64,000 bases of DNA. Source: Ailurus styani (lineage: Eukaryota > Chordata > Mammalia > Carnivora > Ailuridae). Positions 12,801 to 27,800 of the stretch are shown here, one piece after another. The stretch spans positions 262,494-326,493 of the forward strand of contig LNAC01000231.1 of the NCBI GenBank assembly GCA_002007465.1, given 5' to 3'. The translations under genes and the position numbers were made by a program. The notes beneath the pieces were generated by a model. That model saw nothing but the letters and a program-made list of their open reading frames with translations, was not told where the DNA came from and did no database searches. Position 1 is the first letter of the stretch. The number at the start of each line of letters is the position of its first letter.

Positions 12801-15800
12801 AGTTTTTAGATACTGAATCAAGGGTATGGGAGGGAAATGTAAAAGCCTCCACTTACTTTTAATCTCTGGAAGCTACAGACGTTGACATCTGTTGAACCTG
12901 ACAGCTCTGAATAGCAATTTAACTTAGATTTGTTTGAATAATGGATTATGGGTGATTTTTTACTTTTTTGTGCTTCATGTTTTCCAAAATTTCCACAATG
13001 ACTGTTAGGTTCAAAGTCAGATGTGTTTATATTTTTATCTTTTGTACTGAATACTTTAGGGACTGAATTAATGAATGTATATTATTTTAATAATAGTTGG
13101 AATTTAGAAAATAAAAAAGGCAACTGGAGTCCTAGAGTATTTTAGATTCCTTTGAACTTTAGAGATTGAAGTATTGAAGACCTGAACTGACTGAAAACTG
13201 TTAACCAGTATCTGGAAACAAGAGAATTTGTTCATCTTCCCTCACCCCCTAAAACTACCCCAATCCTCATAACCAACTCTATGGTATTAGTTTTAATAAT
13301 GGAGCATATATCTGAACTTGTTTGCCCCATGTTTATCTTATTAATAATTTAATAGCAGGAAATAAGCCAGCAGCCTTCTCTTTCTGAGAAATTTTTTGGG
13401 TACTGACCCTTCCCTCAACCCTACTTGTGGGATGCCTTTTACATAGGTCACCATGTTTTGTGTGAGGTGAAATCTCTAATTGGACATCCCTGGTGCTTTA
13501 GAGAAGTTCTTCTGATTCAAAGACAGCCACCCAAGGTCCAGTTAGTGGTCTGATAGCCCCTGTTAATTGGACTCTATCCAACCTGGATGCCATATATTAG
13601 ATAGTGATTGTTTTATCTAATTAAGTTCTCCTTTTGTGTGTTTGCCTATGAGAGGGAGTTGGTTAATTGGGAGAAGAGTTGAAAGAAGAAACAAAGAGAG
13701 AAACAGAGACCAGAAGAGGTTAGCCCTAACATGGAAGATTGGTGCAGTGGTGTTGGGCCTCCAGTACCACTGTGTACCTAACTACTGAGTTACTGTGGCC
13801 TCCGAATGGTGGGTGGCAAGGCACAGCTGAACAGCTGCTGAGACAGTTCCCTTAATTGATTCCAATATTGTTTCAATTATCACCATTAAGAGAGTGAGCT
13901 TTTCTGTTCCCTCAACTAGAGAAGGAGCCTAAAGAATATACTGAGATTTGAAATACAACTTAGAGTACTAATCCTACAAATAATATTTTTATAGTTTCGA
14001 GCATCTGCCGTAGCTGTAGATACGGTGACTAGACTGATGGTCTCTTTAGTTCTTCTAATGGGGAAGAGGATACTCTCTCCCCCATAGGATTTGAAGCACA
14101 CTTAGTTAGACTTGGAATTATCCTTCAAGATTACAGATTCTTAACCTGGGATCCATGCATGGACTTCAAAGGTTCTGTGAAAACATTGAAATTGCACACC
14201 ACTCCTTGTGTATTTGTGAGCCTATCTATTTTTCTGCATAGTCCATAGTTTACGTTAGACATTCCACAGAATAATGAGCCCCTAAGGGTTAAAAACACCA
14301 TTGCCTTATTTTACAGATAAAAACATTACTCAGAGTAACTTGCCTACAATCATACAAGTTGTGATTGATAGAAACTAGGTCTCTCTCTTTCATTAAAAAT
14401 TTATAAAATACAGGAAAAAAGGGGGGAAATCATCAATGATTTCACCATGTAAAGACAGACACCTTTAAGACTTTTCTATTTCTTACCAGAAATATGTATT
14501 TTGGTTCAGAATCACACTTTTGAAAACTACATATTGATATATTGCTTCCTATTAGGCTTGTACTAAATTCTACTCACACCAGCAGTCTAGAATAGTGTCT
14601 ATTATATTCACTAGAACAAGTGATTCTTTTAAAAAAAAATCTTGCCTACAGGAGAACAATAGTGTCTTACTGTTGTCTCAGTGTGCATATCCTTATTATC
14701 TGTGAAGTAGAAGATTATATTTGTTCATTCCTGTTGGAAATCTACCTCTCATACATCTCCCCCATTTTGCTTAGGAATTCGGTTCTCCCAGCTGTTCATC
14801 CAATTCCCATTTAGAAATTCTACCCGAGAAGAAAACTATAGGAGAAACCCATGTTCTGTTTATCACCTGGGCTTGTTCCTACGTTCTCAGTAGATCTTTG
14901 CACCGGAATCATCTGAGAAGATTGTTAAAAATGCAGAGACCTGGGCTCTACCGAATATCTACAGAATCCAAATATCCAGATGTGGAGTGTGAGAAGTTTG
15001 CATTTTCACATGCAAACACTTGGTATTTCTTAAGAATAATAAAATTTGAGAACGCCTGGGTGGCTCAGCGGGTTAAAGCCTCTGCCTTCGGCTCAGGTCA
15101 TGATCTCAGGGTCCTGGGATCGAGGCCCACATCGGGCTCTCTGCTCAGCGGGGAGCCTGCTTCCCCCTCTCTCTCTCTGCTTGCCTCTCTGCCTCCTTGT
15201 GATCTCTCTCCCTCTGTGAAATAAATAAATAAAATCTTTAAAAAAAAAAAAATAAATAAATAAATTAAAAAAAAAAAGAATAATAAAATTTGAGAACCAC
15301 TTACATACAGGTCATGTGAGCTGATTTAAATATGAAGAGCGTGGACCATTATGATTCTTACTAGCAGCTCTATGTCATTGTGCAACCGAGGTTATCGCCC
15401 TTCTGTGAACTAGTTTTGCCCTCATAACCAGAACCACAAAACTTACTTTCTGACTTGGAGGTAATAAACGTGATGTCAAATTGCAACTTCTCCATTGATC
15501 AGCTTTGTGAACATCACTTCATTTCTCTGAACCTTTCCGTTTCTTCATCTGAAAAGAGATGTAAACTTTAAGCAGTCATGTAAATATTGGACCTATTTAT
15601 TTGTTCTAATTGTTTACTGTATGATAACTTTGGGTACAATGTCAACACTTGATAACTATCTGGTGATTGATTACTATCTTATTGTTCAACCAAGATTGCT
15701 CTTATATGAGGTGTTGTTCCATGTGGCCTGGGCTCTGATCTGTCATAATGGATACTCCTTAACTCATGTGCAGCCTGAAAATCAGCCATGCTTCTCTCAA

Positions 15801-18800
15801 CACTTAAAACTGTAACGAGTCAGTCAACTGTGTGCCAGGAACCAGGCCAGACACTGTGAATACATTAGTGTGCATGCGGGACATGCCCTCTTCCTCCTCT
15901 AGATAAAATGGGGTAAGAATCATAGAACATTTAGACCCCATATCTTTTAGCCAATTGCTTGAAGAAATATCATAAGATATGTGGAAGAGATCCCTCTGGG
16001 CTGTTATGAAATGACATAACAAGAAAATTTCAAAAGATGATAGTGAAGAGAAGGTTGAAAGGTAGCTATTGACTCCAGAAGAATGGAATGAATATGAACT
16101 TTTCCTTCTTTTCTCTTAAAGATTTTCTTTATTTATTTGAGGTGGGGGGGGAGGGTGGTAGAGAGAGAATCTGAAGCAGACTCTGTATTGAGAACAGAGC
16201 CGGATGTGGGGCTCGATTCCACAGCCACGAGCTCATGACCTGAGCTGAAACCAAGACTCGGACACTTAACTGACTGAGCCCCCCAGGCACCCCCAGCTTC
16301 TCCTTTTCTGAATTAAGCCCATAGTTAGAAGGTGGTGGAGGGACAGGAAAGTCTCTTCCAGACCAGGCAGGTTCTTTGAGACCGACAGCAAAGCAAGCTA
16401 CTCTATACCATTGACACCAAATTTTATTCAGGGTAACTTACTGACAATGAAGAACAGGTGGATAACAATCCAGGTGCTACCCTGCCATTCTCTGCCAAGG
16501 CCAGACCTTCACCCAGAGATTTTACAGAGCAAAGGGTAGTTATCTACTGTGGCACCATTTGTGCACCAGAGGGGAGCTCCAGAAAAGCCTTCCCACATTC
16601 TGGTCTGAGCACACATTAACCTCCGTGGGGCCTGGAACACACAGCCCTGAGGGATGTCATTGTGTGGGCACGAACAAGATGGAGAGCCAAAGATGGAGTC
16701 AGTATTGTCAGCACTCCTACACCAGTCAAACCAGTTTGGAAACTGGCAGGAGAGTGGAATGAGTTACGCAGCTGGGGCACTCATGCTCCATGGAAGCTCT
16801 GAAACCCCGGAGACACCACCCACATCTAGCGGTTCTGGTTTGGTCCATTCAGAGACCTCAAACTAAAAGAGTTTTATTCTTCTTTAGTAGATGTAGTCCT
16901 TCCTTAATTTCAACTCCTTAAAAATATGCTTTGTGTATAGGGCAGTGGAAGGAAAGCTGGCATCACAATATTTTGCATCAAAAAAGATGACAGTGTAAAG
17001 ATGACTTTTAGCAGACAGTGTTTTTGAAAGCAACTTATAAAGTATTTACCATATCCTAAATTTGCGCATTTTGCAGACTTATGCATATATATTCTATTCT
17101 CAAAATAGTTTTGTTATTATGCACAAATAAAACAACATGGGAGCTCTTTAATAAAGAAATTGCATTTATAATGATTTATATTTGCATATGTTAAATCTCC
17201 AATCATTATAACACCCTAAAATATTAACATCATCAAATATTCAGTCAAGTTCAAAGAGCCAAATGTCATAAATGTCATATTTTTTTCATACTTTATTTGG
17301 TTCAAGACCCAAATATGTTTTTTGAAGGAATAATAAAAATTTTGGCAGTTGCTAAATATCTAGACTTCTATGAACTCTGATTCTTATATATTAGTTTTTC
17401 CTAAAGTACAATAGTAATTGTATCATAATAAAGTCATATATTCAGTCATTTGGGTAGGATTATCTTTCCTTTGGTAATTGAACACAATTTTTTTTTTCTG
17501 TCTCTGCCACCAAATAAATGTATGATATTGGGCCATTCACTCAACCTAGTCAAGAATCAGTTTCCATCATTTAAAAAAGGAAGTGCTGAACTAGAATTGT
17601 TGTCTATTCAACATTCTTTTATAGAGAACCTAGCAGATGGGAAGCAGGACAGTACATGGCAAAGAAGAGCTTTAACAGCCAGCAGTTCTGGACTGGAGCC
17701 CTGCCACATACAGGCCACTGAGCTAAGTTTAACCTCTCTTGCCTCAGTTTCCAACTCTGTGAAATGCTGATGATAGTTCCACACACCCAGAAAGTTTTTC
17801 ATGTGTACACATAATGGTGGGGTATGGGGAAGGGTGGATGAATTGAGAAATTATGGTGATAGTGCTTGACACATAGTAATCCAACAACAAATAGTAAATA
17901 GAGTTAGATTATCAACCATTTGAGACAGTATTGAGAGGATGAGGTTGGAAGGAAAGGCAATGGCAATGGTTAGAACTGCCTTGTCTAAAAAAGTGGTCGT
18001 TAGCCCCACATGGCTAATGAGCACTTGAAAGGTGGCTAGTCCAAATTGAGATGAGTTGTAAGTAAGTACTCTGAGTTTCTAAGATGTAGGATGAACAAAA
18101 ACGATAAAATATCTCGTTAATAATTTTTAATCTTTAGTAAGCATTAGAAGTATAATACATTGGCTAAATAAAATGTCATTAAAACAGGACTCTCTATGCT
18201 CCCCAACCAGAGGTCTCTCTGTATTGTAGCTATCTGTTAACTCATCATTCTTGCCTTTAGATCAGTGGTTCTCGAAGTGTGGTCATAGAAACAGAAGACC
18301 CAGCATCCCCTGGGAACTTGTCAGAAACACAAATTTCTGGGTCCCACCTCAGACCTACTGAGTCAGAAACTCACGGAGTGGGGCCCAGAAATCTGTGTCT
18401 TAACAGGCCCTCAAGGTGAGTCAGATACTTATCCATTTGAAAAACACTGCTAGACTGAGTTTCTATGCTTGGGACCACATCCAATTCACTCTGCATTGCC
18501 AGTCAGCCTAGTAGCTATTTGTCAAATGAAAAAATGGATGAATGAATCCTGATGATGTGGGGCCATCGGAGGATATTCCGCAGGGGGATGTCATGGTCTG
18601 ATTACCTTTTAGAAAGTTAGCTTTGCAAGCTGTGTAGAGTATAGATTATAGGAAGAAGTTACTAGGGGCAGCCGAATTTGCTTATAGGAAAATTATTATT
18701 TGAAAATGTAAATATATCATTCAGGTGGGAAAAAATAATTATTTTAAAAATTATGCCTTGCTTTTCAAAATATTTCTTTTAAAATAACTTTAAAATGTGT

Positions 18801-21800
18801 AATTCTATTTATATATAGTGTTTTGTAAATTTGGGAGGAATGTAGACATACCTATATGTAAAATTTGTCACTAAATATGTTCTCCCACAAATTATGATTT
18901 CATTTTCTAAAGAATAGCTAAAAATGTCTTACACATATTAGTATTTGTGTATTTTCTAAGGATGTATCACAATCACCTGTTTAGATTATAAAAGTCAAAT
19001 TCTATAGCAAGTGAATATATTTAAAAATTATTTAAATTTTAATATTAACATTGAAATAAAAATAATTCCATGTTTCACTGGATATTGGTATAGAAACTAT
19101 ATATTATTTATCTTATTTTGGATTGAATTGAAATAAAGAAATCATCTAGAAATATTTCAACTAGAGGCTATTTATGCTCCAATTAAAGGAAAAACAAATT
19201 GATATTAATATATAGAATAAAGAGTAAAGCAATCCCAAAGAGACCTGACCCTTAAGAAAATTTTAAGGCTGGGGCACCTGGGTGGCTCAGTGGGTTAAGC
19301 CTCTGCCTTCAGCTCAGGTCATGGTCTCAGAGTCCTGGGATCGAGGCCCGCACTGGGCTCCCTGCTCATCGGGGAGCCAGCTTCCTCCTCTCTCCGCCTG
19401 CCTCTCTGCCTACTTGTGATCTCTCTCCCTCTCTGTGTCAAATAAATAAATAAAATCTTAAAAAAAAGAAAAAGAAAAAGAAAAATTTAAAGCTGCAGAA
19501 GCACCAGTGTTGTTCCTATCACATACCTGACTTCCATTAGCAGATTCTTATACCCACAGTTGGGAAGAATTTCAACCAACATAAATGTGGGCACAATAAT
19601 TGAACCTTCAACTCAGGTAAAATTTTCACATGTTCTCTTGACCTCTAAATAATATTCTCTACAAATCAATGTTTCCATATTGATTCTACCACCTGGAAGA
19701 CACTGGGAGTTGCCTACCTTGTAGTAGACCCCATGCCCCTTTTCCTTCCTTGCTGATAATTGCTAATAATTTTTACTTTATAGCAGGAGGTGCCAAACCC
19801 TGGGAGCAAAGTCTCAATGTTCTAAACCCATCATGGTAGACCCCTTTATTCTTTGTCTGTGATTTTTCAGGAGATGAGTACATGACCCCAAGTGATGTCA
19901 ATGAGACATACTGGGACATCCGATGGGGGTTTCTAGGAAAGATATTTATTCTCTAATAAAAGAAAGAGAGCTGTGAGAAGGTCTCATCCTTTTACTTATT
20001 CCCTTAAAAAGGATCGTGTCAGCCATCATGAAAAGACAAGGCTATGCAGGTCTTAAAGACAGATTGAGGTGTTAAGGGTCCACACTTGCAGCTAGTAGTA
20101 AGTGCTAGATATTGAATGCACAGGATAGAGAATATAGACAACAATATTGTATTATAATCATCAAACTTGCTAACAGACTAGATCTTAATTGTTCCAACCA
20201 CAAAAAGGAACTAATGATGAGACAGGATGAAGTGCTATCACTACAATGGCACCCATATTACAGTATGTAAATGTATCAAATCAACATGTTGTACCTATTA
20301 AATTTACACAATATTATATGTCAAATAAATTTCAACTAAAAATAATAAAATAAAATAAACGAATAAATAAAAGAATGAGGCTAGGAAGAGACTAAGGGTC
20401 ATGAGGGAGGGGTGATTAGGCAACCTGGAGTAGGAGAGACTGAAGGGCAAAAGGGGGATGAGAATGACCGGCAGAGGGAAGAGGACTTGTCCAAAGGGCG
20501 ACTACAGGCAAAGAGTAGGAGGGGCTAGGGAGGCATGGGTGTGTGGGGGTTGGGGGGCTGGGATCCTGAAGGTGTTAGAACACTTTAGTCCTGATATCCT
20601 CTGGTTCTCTTAGGCCAGACGATTCACCCATTTTTAGATAGTTGAAAAAAGTAAGTTTGTTTCCCTGCGTCCATAGTCTCTCATGGTTCATCTGATCTGA
20701 GGGTCTGGAAGGGAGGAGGGTGGGGGATGGGTTAGCCTGGTGATGGGTATTAAGGAGGGCACGGATTACAGGGAGTACTGGGTGTTATAGCAAACTGAAT
20801 CATGGAACACTAATGATGTACTGTATGGTGACTAATCAAAACTCATCAAAAACTAATGATGTACTGTATGGTGACTAACATAACATAGTACAAACTTTTT
20901 TTAAAAAGGGAAAAAAATATAAGCTCTGTAAGGACGAGAAAAAAAAAAGAAGTAAGTTTTTGGTAAGTCTGTAAACTTGGTCCATTCAGCCAAATGGTTG
21001 TGGTGTGGTCTGTGCTCTCTTGTCTTCTTGCATCTAGTGGAGGGCTCCTCTGTATCCAGGCCAATTAAAAGATTTGGTAAATTTGGTGAATTGGTCATTC
21101 AGAGAAAATGAATAATGCTAAAGTGTTCAAGTGTTGAACAAACAAGAAAACTTTTAAAAAGATAAAAAAAGAAAAGAATAAGCTGGAAATTTTCCGTGTG
21201 AAATGCTGGCATTTTTATTATATTCATAAGAATATATTTCAAAAGATTAATAGTGAGGTTCAGACATTTTCAATTGTTTATTGGCTTTTTAAATGTTTAT
21301 TCATGTGAACTGCCTATTTATATACTTTGTCCATTTTTCTCTTGGTTTGTTAGTCTTTTTTTATTTGTATGTGTTTATGTATTGTGGATATCAATCCTTT
21401 GCTCATAATATATATTGCAAATATTTTATCCCATTTTACTTCTTGGCATTTAAGCCTTTAATCCATTTCAAGTTTATTTTGGTGTCTGGTACAAGACTGG
21501 AATCTAATGGGATTTTTCTGTCTAGAAGTTAGACAATTTTCACAACACTGTTTGTTGAGTAATCCATCTGGTCCCCATTAATCTGCAATGCTTCCTTCAA
21601 AAGTCTCATATGTGGCAGAGGCCATTTTAGGACCATCTATTGTGTTTTAGTCAATAGCTCTGTAAATTCTTGCACACAGGTTTAATTATTACTGTGTTAT
21701 TATGTACTTTTTTATTCATGCTTTTCAAAATTTCTCAGCTGTTCTCCTATTTTGACTATTATGATAGCTGCAATTATGATCATTTTGCCAAATTAAATTG

Positions 21801-24800
21801 TAAATGTTAGCATGTAGGAAGTGTGTTGTGGGAGAGGGAAGGCAAGGGATATAGGTTTTTCTACTGCATTAATCCTTGGTGCAAATGTGGACCATGCCAG
21901 CCTTTCCAGTCAGAAAACTTTGCATTGTGGACTTTGAAGTCCTTCCCACCCCATGGGCCTCCAAGCAAAACAAAGCTAGCCAACTCTATGGAGGGGCATC
22001 CATCGTCTTTTGTTTGTCACACTCGTTACCAACAACCATGTGAAAAAGCCCAGGCTCTTGGAGCTCATGCCTGTGTTCTTTGCAGCTTGTTTTGCAGAAT
22101 CTTCTTGTATGTGTGATCCTCTTCTACACCAGGTACTACGCAGTTCTGGGCCTGTGCGGCATGATGCTCAAGTAAGTTGCCTTCCAATAGAATTGAAAAG
22201 CTAAGAATGAATTTGAAAGGAGTTTGTATTTGACACTTGATATGCCTTTATGGAATAGAGGATGGATGTTTTAAAAATGGTATATTTTTGTACCTTTTTA
22301 AAGGAAAGAGAGCAAATGTGCCATCTTCAAAAATGATAAAAGCAACAACCATGAAATGATGTGGCTACGTAGGACCAGACAGGACTGTTCCTCTTACTTC
22401 TTTGGAAGATGGTGATGGAAAGAAAGTGAAGCTCTTACTCCCTGAGCTGGTATTGAAGCAGAGCAGGTTTAAATTAGGAGGGAATTTAGAGATAATCTAC
22501 ATCAAATTTAAATAATTTCTGATATGTACTGGAAATACCTCGTGGACCCAAATCAGAAGACCTAACTTCTAGCCCAGGTTTTTACTAACTTTCTGGAAAC
22601 ATCTTAACTAAGCCATAGAGCTTCTTTTAATTGTCTTCATTTGTCAAATGAAGTAATTGATCAAAAGAGGGTTACTATGAAGACAAAGTAAAATGTGTAT
22701 TTTCAGTGTTATTTCTATGTAAGCATGAGGCATTTTGTTTTTCAGGTAATTTTTTTTTTTTTTTGACTTGCTATGGTTGAGTTTTGTCTCTACAAATTTA
22801 GGTCGCCAATACATTGATTATCTTGAAATACATTATATAGATTTACAAATAATTTTTCAGAAGCTGAGTGTTTATACAATTTAATTTTATGGCTCAAGGA
22901 AGGAGTTAGGACCCTTTGATTTCCATATGCAAATTAGTAACCAAAAATAATTATACCAAGTTTGAAATGGAAATAATGTTTTTCAGCATGCTTGCAGGCA
23001 AACCCACTGAGGAAGCATCTGTGCTCACATACAGTCTCAGCTGTTCCCGGGGCTGGAGACAGTAAGGCCATGCCTGGAGCAGGGAAGAGCTAAGGCTCTT
23101 CAGGGCTCTCTGAGCTTGATTTCAGGGATTTGTAGTTAACATGAGTCAGAGGAGAGGAATTTTAAGTTCTTGGGCCTTAAAGCTCCAGGAGGCAGCTAAC
23201 TGATTGACCAGCTGCACACAACTACAAACAGGCACAGTAGAGGGTGAGTATTTATAGACTCAGATTTTACAACCGGAAGAGATCTCAGAGATTAACCTTT
23301 TCGATTTACAGAAAAGACACTAAAGTTCAGCTCCAAAAGGAACGGACTTGCCCAAATTCACAGTTTCACACCACCATCAGGTTTAGAACCTGGGTCTGGT
23401 TTATTTCCGTGCCAATGCTCTTGCCACAGGATTAGGTTACGTTCTCTTCCCGTGTTTGATGGAAAGGACTTTCAAGATGAAGGCTAAGGGCGGGCACCTG
23501 GGTGGCTCAGTGGGTTAAAGCCTCTGCTTTCGGCTCAGGTCATGATCTCAGCGTCCTGGGATCAAGGCCCGCATCGCATCGGGCTCTGCTCAGCAGGGAG
23601 CCTGCTTCCTCCTCTCCCTCTCTCTCTGCCTGCCTCTCTGCCTACTTGTAATCTCTCTCACTGTGTCAAATAAATAAATAAAATCTTAAAAAAAAAAAAA
23701 GATGACTGCTAAGGGCTAACGCTCCCCCATCCCCACAAGGCAACTTCACTGGACAAATAAGACAACGTGGTTAAAAAGATTATTTGGCTGCCAGCTCCTA
23801 TGTGGGTAAAGCTAATGACTTACCATGTGAAGAGCAATATTCAAAGCCTTGATGTGCGAAGTTATGCACTGCCTCCCCCGGAGTAAACTATTTTCATTTG
23901 CAATATCTTCAGGGTATATGAGTTGGATGTCCTGGCACCATTTGATTTCAAAACAAACCCCTCATGGCGCAACACAAATTATAAAGGTAATTGGTTTTAA
24001 TTTCCAATCTTTGTCAATTAGATAGTTAAATTCCTCAAAAAAACAAAATAGTTTTTGTTTTATAAAAATTTACAACACATCAGGCCTTCCTCTCTGCCAT
24101 CTGTATCATATATCTGACTTCAAAAATTAATGTGGAAAAATGCCATCACAAATTTTAAAGCGGTTATTCCTGAAAGATGGGATAGGATGGAATAGTGGAA
24201 TAATTGAATAGAATTATTATATGAATTTTTATCTGGTGATCTTGTAGGTAAATTTTTTGCACATTAAATATTTTTCAAAGAAGACAGATTTAATACATTG
24301 ATGTAGAGACATGCTCATGAGATATGGCATGGAAAATGAAGACAACAATAGTGTTTGTGTAGCGTAATTATTCATTTTTGTAGAATAGAGTAAAATACAT
24401 GGTGTCAGTGGTAAGAAATCTGGAGAATTATGCAACAAACTGTTATCTCCCAGCTGGGATGACAGAGGACTTTCATTTTCTGCTTTGTACATTTCTGCTT
24501 AGTTTGATTTTTCTTTCCAAAGTAGGGGGAAAAAATGTTCCAAAGGAAAAGTAATACGTGAGAGTATGCTAAGAAAAAATTTGTCTCTTTTAAATTCACA
24601 ATTTCGGTTGAAAAAATTATGAATTAATACCTACTACATTCATAAGCCTTCGGTATGTTAACACTAACAGCTACTTGTATTGAATATATGTCAAACATAC
24701 TTATTTGGGGGGATTCATGGTTAGTTCATCCCATCTTTAGAAAAGTGAGATTTTTGTGTTATTTCCATTATAAAATAATACCCATAAATTAATGAAAGCT

Positions 24801-27800
24801 TATAAAATACTCACAAGTAGAGAGGAGAAAAAGAAGAAATTCAATCACAAGCTTACGTTTTAAACATAATTATCCTTAACAGTCTACTAAATTTCTTCCT
24901 ACTCTTTTTTTTAATGAATTGTGGATTTTTTAAACATTACAATTCTTTAGAAAACCACTGGACATGGGTTTTTTTGGAACAAATATGCACATATACAAAA
25001 ATTGCCTCAAGCCAGGGACACCAGATTTTTGAATATGACTTGTACAAGAAAATTGGTCAGTTAAAATTACTGAATTCAAATTAAAAAGCTTTAGAAGAAC
25101 TTCCTCAAATGGGCAACTTTGTTTGGTGCTATTATCAATTCAATTTCAGATAGCAAGGAATATGTTAGGAAAAAGAGACTTTCATTCTAATGAGACACAG
25201 GAGGTCTACCATTCTATCTTAACTTTCTCTTTATGTGCTTTCCTATTGAAGATAGAATTAACTTATTTTCTATCAAAACTGCCCACAACTGATAAAGAAA
25301 TAGTCACAGTAAAGAGTTAAGTAAGAGCTATATGTGTGTTTTTTGGGAGGGGATTTAAAACTCAACTGTTACTATTTAATTCTTGCCTTTGGGTCAGTCA
25401 ATGAAAGATAGGAATGACACAGCTTATTGGAAAGGCTCTGTTTTTACATAGTGGAGATTAGTGAAGATCCCCAGGATTTCTGGCACAGTTTATATTATTC
25501 TCTCCTCTCACAAAACACTAACATTTGTACAAAGATATCAATAAAACCTTAGCCTATTAGATCTTTAATTTTGGGCTTGGGGAGATAACTGCCATAACTC
25601 TTCAAAGTTGTTACTTTGAGAATTTAGACTTTAATCTCAGAGATAAAGTGTAAGTGTAATCCCAGAGCCTTGAGCATGTAGTTAGGGTCAAGTTTCTTGT
25701 CTGTTTCAATGATTTTTGTCACCCGGGAGAGTAGGTTTAGCAAGGACATTGGAAAGTTTAAGTCTAGTTAAAACATTTTGATTACTAATATCTTTCCTTT
25801 GCATAGCAGAAAATAGGCTACAAATTGCTTTCATTTTAAATTAAAATCCTCCCAACAATTTCTTGAGGTAGATAAGATAGCACTCCACTTCCCAATTATA
25901 GAGGGAAAAAACAAGATTGACCCAGAGGTTAAAATTGTACTCAAGGTTTTATAACTTCTAAGCTCTAAGGCAAGAATATAACACTGGTATCCTGACTTTA
26001 AATTTTGTACTACTTCTTTTAAATCATGCTTTCTTTCATATTATAAACAAAGCATAAGCCTTTTTCATCAATATATGCAAATACAGCTTGTTCAAGACTA
26101 AAATCAATGTCTCCAAGCAGCTGCAAGTTAACCTATAAAATCTGTCAATGCTGATAAAAGAGGCATCTCCATTTCCCTATAATAATCTGGAGGCTCTGTG
26201 AGCCACTGATAGAGGTAGAAGTGGAAATGTGGTGGGAAGAGGTGGTGTCAGTATGATATAGCAATGCAGTTTCTTCTACAGCTTCAGTTTTAGGAAACAG
26301 GACATGCTGAACTGAACTTCGTTCCCATATGATAGGAATTCTCCCTCCAACTTTTTGAAACCCTGTAAGTGAAATTAAATCAAATTGAAGAGGAGTAAGC
26401 ATAAGGCTTTTCAAAAGGATGGCACTTGGGACTTGCTCACTTGGTTAGTGCCTTGCTCAGCACGAAACAGTCACTGGTTTTCTGGTTAATAAAATTATTT
26501 ATGCACAATAGAACAGAATGTGATTATTTTACCTCTTGCTTTGAAAAATGGAGAGTTTGCCTGTCTAGATTCATTGATCCCTGAATTATAAGAACATACT
26601 AGTCATTTGTTGCATTTTTGTTAAAAAAAAAAGAAAGGTAATTTTTATAGGAAGTCAAATTGTTACAAAGAGAACTTGATGGTATGTCACATATATTTGT
26701 TGCATATGTTTGATGGATCTCTCCTCCCAAACCACTATAGTCTTGAAGATCCATATCAAAGACAAGCGGCAAAAGTTGACCCTTCACATGTTCAAGGCTC
26801 TTAGAGATTTGTGGTCTTGACCTGTAAGTTACTAGCTCTTTATACATGTTGGGGGAGACCACTCTGAGATAACTGGGTGGATTTAGAAGAGTGTCTCCAT
26901 CCACACAAATCATTTATGAGGCTTCCTTTCATCCATGGTTATTGGTTATGTGTCTCAGATGAGTATCTGAACATGGCATTTTATTATAAAGACAAGAAGG
27001 AACTCATTTCCAAGTAAGGCAATAATTGGGACCAAAGAAATGTTATAAGTCATTGAACTCTTACATTTCTTTTTTTCATTTCTGAAAACTCAGAACTGAA
27101 TTTTTCATTAGTTTTTAATATAGCTTAAATGGAGAGTTGCAATCCAATTACAGATCAGCATGTATTGGTTACATGGTAACTTTTCTTTATCGTATATTAC
27201 TTTTAAGATGATAAGTACAGAGAATGTGAAACAAATTGTGTACTGTTTTTTTTTCTGTAAGTCAAAGGATTATTAAGAGACAGAATATGTTAAAAAGTTC
27301 TTACCCAAATTTGGAGATTGTTAAGAGATGGGATATTTTGAAAATTCTTACCAAAATTTCTTTGCAGAGTAATTGTAATAGTCTTCTTACTAATTGTGTT
27401 TCAAAACTGTTAGTTTCTCTAAGTTCCAAATAATTATATTCTTCATTCTATTTGCAGTTCTTCCAGTCTCAACACAGGTCACCTACTTTGTTTGTGGATT
27501 GCTTTTCGTTCTGGTTGTCGAGGAATGGGTCTGGGATTATGCTATTTCTGTAACTTTTCTTCATGTTGTCATCACTTCCACTGGTAAACAAAATAAAATA
27601 AACAGGATATATTAAATCTGATTTTGTACCTAAATTGCTTCACAAGAGTAAAGCTTTGTTATATGCATAGTATCCACTGATGGCTTAATCATAAAAACTA
27701 ATGATGCTAGTTCTTCCCCCCTCCCCATTCTTCCCCCCGCCCCCGACTACGCTCTACCACTTCCTGGGAGAGGCTTTGATTGGCTACATCTTCCAATTCA

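Larger units (their letters stand above)
11583..14134. other. TMEM244 intron 1, middle part
   Basis: AT-rich with no exon. 13430-13880 is less AT-rich and might be an old LTR, but I could not define its edges. It also holds the (CCA)n tract and one copy of an unassigned ancient repeat. Confidence 0.4.

Noticed and set aside
13430..13880. Possible LTR
   Set aside because: No matching second LTR, clear terminal TG/CA pair or primer site could be shown.
16330..16860. Possible LTR or exon cluster
   Set aside because: Less AT-rich and open in places, but with no family match and no consistent splice borders.
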